A stretch of DNA of 47,011 bases from Branchiostoma floridae. Lineage: Eukaryota; Chordata; Leptocardii; Amphioxiformes; Branchiostomatidae. The notes under the pieces were generated by a model. That model had not been told where the DNA came from, did no database searches, and saw only the letters and a list, made by a program, of their open reading frames with translations. The stretch lies in the NCBI RefSeq assembly GCF_000003815.2, contig NC_049986.1, forward strand, positions 5,402,357 to 5,449,367, read 5' to 3'. Each line of letters opens with the position of its first letter. The first letter of the stretch is position 1. The position numbers and the translations under genes were made by a program. Below are positions 42,316-47,011 of this stretch, piece by piece.

Positions 42316-44716
42316 GGCTGGTACGGTTGAGGGCGACGTGCGGTACGAGATGAGATTCCCCGTGCTGGAGGTCAGGTGCGCTGGGTGGTGAAGAGACTCG
42401 CTGCGGTGCGGTGCGGTAAAGCTCCAAGCTGCAACTGGGGTGGGGGACGCTATCCCAGCAAAAATAGCTATGCGCGAACACAAAAGACTTGGAGGCAGGG
42501 ACGCGCAGCTATGTGACCTGCGACATTGAGATTGGAGCGTACCATTTGGTACAGGTAGGGGAAACGTGGCTGTCAGATTTTATTTTCACAAAGTTTTTAG
42601 GTTGTAGAATTTTCTCCCCATCATCTACATATGATACATGTTGATCTACTTACTGTTTTAATAGCATCAGAGGAGCTTCACTACATAAATGTTTCAGAAA
42701 CGCATCAAAACACAAAGTCAGGACACCCCTACAAAAGGAGTCCAATGAGCCATTTTAATTACAGATCCAGGCTTGTGGTCGTCTTAGCAACGTAAACGCA
42801 CAAACCCCAAGGACGCTAACTTATAAGGTATTCGGTTACTATGTCGTTACAAAGGAGCTGTCACCGTTTAAGTAACGGACGGGTTTTTGTTTTGATCACA
42901 TGACCTCGCTAGCAAGCCTTGACCAGCCTAGACCATGCTCAACCCAGGTGTTTAGTAAAAATCAATGAAGCATTGAGCAAATGACCGCGTTTTGGGACCG
43001 CTTCTGTTCTTACACTTTGCAAGAAAATGCAAATCACATTGTACCTCTCAGGTACTGACCTGACAAGGCCGTCAGGACAAACCATTCTCACGAACCCTTT
43101 GTTTATTTTTGAATATAGAGACAAAGAGTGGACGATTCTGCTTTCAAACGTCCCGCGAAGGGTTTTCTTGTGTTTGTAAGCGAAAACCGGGCATTGTGCG
43201 TTTTGTTTGGACGCTGATTTGCATACGGATCAAGTTGCGCGTCCCCCCTGACGCACTTGTTCATAGCATCCCAGCATGCACCACTGTATCAACATCCCAT
43301 AATGCTCTAGAAGACGTATAACCTTTGCCCTTTGACCCACTTAACCCTTGTGGACTGACGTGCAACAAGTGCATCTTGCAAAATTTCTCCCAATATATTG
43401 CTTTCAAACGTAAGTATGTAAACAATCAGCTGCTGTGATCTTCTTCGTGAATGTCAAATGTATCTTGCAGTATGATTTGAAGTCACTCAATTTTGTTAGT
43501 AAGACTTGTGTGCCAGGAAACAAATTGTGGAATTTGGGGGAGGGCGAGTATTTTCTCACCGGCTAGCGAGCTACATGTAGCTACAAGGAGGTTGAAGTAC
43601 CAACTTGAAGCTACGTCATGTATCAACTTTTGTAAAGGAACTGAGTGTCTCTGACTTTGATTTTCATTGTCACAGCACATACTTTCAAGTATCCTGAGAC
43701 AAAAACTGCAATAATTTTGAGAAAGGGTGCTTCAGTGAACTTTTTTTTTCAGTGAACTTAACATGACCTAGTTCTCTTAGCTAGCACATCAGGGGGCGTG
43801 GTAACTTTATTTTTTTTAGTTTCAGTGTTTATTTGTATTTATTTGCAATGAAAATAGTATATTGCACTGGGGTCAGCCTAGGCAACTTAAGCTCGTAACA
43901 ACTGACCCACACAATACAGAATACAACAAGCTGTTATCCAAAGTCTAAAGCTTCTTACACTAACTAGTCTGGATTATATGCAAAACTGGCATGCTTTTCA
44001 GCAAGATGGGTCCCGTTTAGGCTGTTTTTCTCCGTAAACAAATAATGCCATGTACTTGATAGGAAAGTTGAAAATGGGAAATGTTGCAAAGGTTTATCAG
44101 GTTGCTATTCCAAGTGCTAACTGCTCAAACCATTAAAAAATGAAAAATTCCAACTACATGTAACATTGCTAGTATTTAGGGCCATTCCATTTTGAAAGTT
44201 GAGAAGGGTGGTTAGGACACTTTCTTTTCCTCTGTAAGCCTCTTTGTCCCCTCAACTCTCTTTTCCCTGTTGACATCTCACATTCCCATTTCATTTGTGA
44301 AAAGTCATCACCCCCCTTAACTTTTGAAGTTGAATGACCCTTTGCTAAACATCCATGCTTTGTTCACACAGCCACAGCTGTTGCATTGTCTGTCCAGCAA
44401 AGAAAAAAGAAGTTTGTACCAACTTGATATCGTGTCTTTGATGTTGTTTCTCTAGCTTCCAGCTTGGTGGTGTGTCTGTCGTCTCTAGGTATGTCAGGAC
44501 AAGTGTTTGCATGTCTGGCACAGGAGCAGCTTTGTGGCCATTTTCTGCAGCTGATTCTAACCCTCACCTTCTGATTTTGAGGTTGCTGAGAGATATGTTT
44601 CTGCTAATAGAATCTAACTGTTCCATGCACCAAATAGCACTAGCAGTTATTCAAGCAACAGGATATGATTTTGGAAATGCTCAGATGTTCCTGTCAGATA
44701 ATCTGATTCTACTACC
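42316..44716. other. Intergenic; promoter-like motifs at 43217-43308
   Basis: The first 200 bp are the likely promoter of the basic-protein gene. Further on there is an octamer ATTTGCAT (43217-43224) and two Staf/ZNF143-like sites, tcccagcatgcaccac (43269-43284) and tcccataatgctct (43295-43308). No coding exon was recognised. Confidence 0.45.
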
Positions 44717-44724
44717 TTTCATTG

Positions 44725-45087
44725 CAGGGCTCTAGCCAGCTCAAAATTTTTTTCCGTCAGCCAATTTCAATCGTCGTGAAAACCGCGAAAATTCATTTTC
44801 CCAATGACACTACAAAGTAGTAAATGTTGCCATTGACACCTTGAAAAACGGGTTTTAATGAGATTATCGTATGCGAAAGGGCACCGACACACATTGTCAA
44901 CAATCATAACAATAGCAAAACAAACAGTGTGTGGCTTTTCCGACCGTGGACAGCGTCCCCAATCCGCCTGTAGCCTCCACCAAGGATTTTTGTCCGTCAA
45001 GGTTGACGGATTGGTTTTAAAATTTTTCCGTCAGACGCAGCAAATTTCCGTCAATTGACGGAAAAACGGACGCTGGCTAGACCCCTG
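44725..45087. mobile_element. hAT-type non-autonomous transposon, 363 bp
   Basis: Terminal inverted repeats CAGGGCTCTAGCCAGC and GCTGGCTAGACCCCTG (15 of 16 match), flanked by a perfect 8-bp target duplication TTTCATTG (44717-44724 and 45088-45095). Subterminal ttccgtca/tgacgga repeats lie near both ends. No transposase remains. Confidence 0.92.
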
Positions 45088-45095
45088 TTTCATTG

Positions 45096-45750
45096 TCAGT
45101 GTATTCTGCCTGGAACATCTGACAAGTTCCCAAATCATATCCAGTTGTTTGAATAACTGTTATCTTATTACCTGGATGTCTAACCTTCATCAACACGATT
45201 GTCTGATGTTTGCTGTGAAATGGTAGATGATTGAGTGACTAACAAGTTATATAAGCTCCTCAGTTTTTGTGATCATAATCTTTTATTGCTTGCTGGCAGC
45301 CTGGTACTAGTTGATTTTTAATGCCTGGGATGCATGGTATGGTATTTAGGTTAGGTGTATTTTTATTTCTGTTTTTACAAGATTGGCTTGGGTATAAAAG
45401 CTTCCTGATCTTGTAGTACAGTATAAGTTTTACTATAACAATGACAAATATCTATATAAAAAATAATTGAAGATCTGAAAATTACTAGTATGCTATAATG
45501 CAGAAACTCAAATTTGTAAAGATTATAGTAAATTACTGTATATTTCAAATCCCTGAAGTAGATGTTGAATGCAAAGAAATATTAGATTGTAGAAAAAAGA
45601 TGTCAAACTTAAAATTAGACAGCACTGGCGATTATCAAAGCAAAAGAAGTCTGTAAAATGTTGCAATCATCAATTTTGCACAATGCATCCCTTTTACTTT
45701 TAGTTTTACATATTATGTGTCTGTCTCTCTTCTCTTTCTTGTGTTGTCAG
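45096..45750. other. Upstream of the aminotransferase gene
   Basis: AT-rich; a 5' UTR exon may begin at about 45751 after ttgtcag. No other gene was seen. Confidence 0.45.
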
Positions 45751-45812
45751 GAATGCCTCATCTTCACAGAAGTACTGCCCTCCTGATTGTTGACCTTTAA
45801 CCCTTGACAGGT

Positions 45813-45911
45813 ATGCTCCCATTGGTCAGTGTGGTGAGACTTGTGGGAAGATTGACAAAACCTGCCTGTGGTTGTGCTTCACTGTTGGAAACTAGGACAG
45901 TATCATCTCAG
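45813..45911 (+). CDS. KYAT3: KYAT exon 1: mitochondrial-type presequence
   Basis: ATG to donor TCAG/GTATCT, 33 codons, phase 0; upstream ttgtcag at 45744-45750 could start the exon. Confidence 0.7.
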
Positions 45912-47011
45912 GTATCTACTGGTGTCAAAGGCTAGCTTCTAAGTACTTCTCTGGTAAATATGTAAGACATTTTTTGCTAGATATTTTAGCTACTTGTCAG
46001 CTGGGAAGGATAATGCAAATCTTAGAATTTCAAAGTATTTCAATATTAAGAAAAATGTTACTATAATGTATGTAGATACATATGCTTTACACAATAGGTC
46101 CCAGTCCAATCATGTCTGCTTGACATGTAAAGGACTAAAAGGGTATAGAAAGCAGGTGGCTATAGTGCTGTTCAGTACAACCAAGGAGGTTATATTCTTG
46201 GTACAACTCTGTAATCTGTTGGTGCATACATGCATCAACACTTAATACCAGATTATGGACCGTTTAACTGGCCATGTCAGACGTCCGCATAAATTATAAC
46301 CCTACAGAATAATTATGTATTTGAACCTCTGTTTATCGTCTTAAGTTAGACTCTACAAAATGACATGACTGTGTTCTTCATTTACAGATTGATTTGCAAA
46401 GAAAGATGTCTTCCCAGAAGTTTGCCAACCCTCCAAAAAGGTTGGAGGGCATTGACAAGAATGTATGGTAAGTCGGTCTGATTTGTTTTGATAGTTGAGT
46501 ACAAGACAAGTTTCAACCTAATGTTGGTATCTGAAATGCTTTTTTTTTTAATTTTCAGTGGTTACAGAGGCATACATGATTTAGATACTACTGTTGGAAT
46601 GTTGTAATGTTTGGGATACTGGCATTGGAATGTTGTAACATTTGGGGTACAGGTGTTGGAACGTTACAGCATTTGTTATATGTTTATCTGTTGTTTTGTT
46701 GCAGGGTGGAATTTGTTCAGTTAGTCCTGGACACCAAAGCTGTGAACCTTGGACAGGTGAGAAAATGCAATGTTGAATTAAGTATCGTTATAGAAGCATA
46801 TCAAGTGATAAACATGGCATGATCTTAGCTAAGGAAGAGTTTATTTGATCAGTTCAGCAATTTATGTTAGATTTTACCATGATGCCATTCTGAATCTTTG
46901 TTTGTAAGAAAATAAACTACAGAAAAAAAGCATGGAAAATTACATGTTTGTCCAAGAATGCTTTCTGTTTTGCAGGGGATTTCCTGAACTTTTTCCCCCC
47001 AGACTATGTTA
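45813..47011 (+). CDS. KYAT3: Kynurenine aminotransferase (KYAT3-like), 5' part
   Basis: Exons 45813-45911 (33 codons), 46388-46467 (80 nt) and 46705-46756 (52 nt) join in frame; a fourth starts at 46976 and is cut by the window edge. Residues 1-33 (MLPLVSVVRLVGRLTK...) are Arg/Leu/Ser-rich without acidic residues until LLETR, a mitochondrial-type presequence. Next come KMSSQKFANPPKRLEGIDKN, VW/VEFVQLVLDTKAVNLGQ and the GFP start of exon 4, matching the KYAT order KRIEGLDSNVW..VNLGQGFPD. The enzyme is a PLP-dependent fold-type I transaminase / cysteine-S-conjugate beta-lyase that makes kynurenic acid. The PLP lysine lies far downstream. An alternative start at the M of KMSSQK would give a cytosolic form. 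Exon 4 shows a frame problem (see findings). Confidence 0.85.
46388..46467 (+). CDS. KYAT3: KYAT exon 2
   Basis: Acceptor atttacag and donor ATG/GTAAGT; ends RLEGIDKNV plus TG of Trp. Confidence 0.88.
46705..46756 (+). CDS. KYAT3: KYAT exon 3
   Basis: Acceptor ttgttgcag and donor GGACAG/GTGAGA; completes Trp, then VEFVQLVLDTKAVNLGQ. Confidence 0.88.
46976..47011 (+). CDS. KYAT3: KYAT exon 4, start only, frame disturbed
   Basis: Acceptor ttttgcag then GGGATTTCCTGAAC. Read in phase it hits TGA; read one base later it gives GFPELFPP as the family predicts. Confidence 0.6.

Noticed and set aside
44472-44735. 87-residue frame on the plus strand
   Set aside because: No homology or splice context; it runs into the hAT-type element.

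Overview
This window is animal nuclear DNA: small phase-compatible exons with GT/AG introns on both strands, dense short inverted-repeat transposons, SINEs, a solo LTR, minisatellites, and N gaps (five of exactly 100 N, i.e. unknown size, plus one of 783 N). The gene set is vertebrate-like, but introns are short and the CCP/EGF and fibrinogen-related genes are lineage-expanded. Together this suggests an invertebrate deuterostome, most likely a lancelet (Branchiostoma). The species call is inference.

Layout. 1-864: tandem satellite. 965-10080 (-): pieces of a secreted or membrane modular protein made of EGF-like and CCP/sushi exons, with a recently amplified run of six CCP exons and several decayed calcium-binding-EGF exons. 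10599-12213 (+), perhaps to 12778: three clear exons of a Slo2/KCNT-type potassium channel (S1-S2 linker to S3); the rest is not visible. 15346-16947 (-): exons 1 and 2 of dihydrodiol dehydrogenase (DHDH), with intron 1 filled by four adjacent MITEs. 21514-21776 (+): an orphan terminal exon of a fibrinogen-related (FReD) gene. 23230-25537 (+): the first five exons of a second FReD gene, with a TATA box directly after a MITE. 25663-33700: repeat-rich DNA with a solo LTR inside a palindromic element, two G-rich minisatellites and duplicated first-exon segments of the next gene. 34590-36479 (+): a complete three-exon TRAF-like gene (coiled coil plus MATH, no RING). 40094-42315 (-): a three-exon gene for a 74-residue Lys/Ala-rich basic protein. 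45813-47011 (+): the start of a kynurenine aminotransferase gene with a mitochondrial-type presequence exon.

The genes do not form a pathway. Pattern-recognition and immune-type families (CCP/EGF, FReD, TRAF) are interspersed with metabolic and channel genes. The most informative observations are structural: an intron collapsed to 13 nt at a repeated 8-mer, a frameshift shared by two duplicated EGF exons, a solo LTR whose removal restores a host palindrome, a hAT-type MITE with a perfect 8-bp target duplication, and gene fragments around gaps that point to missing or misassembled sequence. I found no convincing new enzymatic or defence system.
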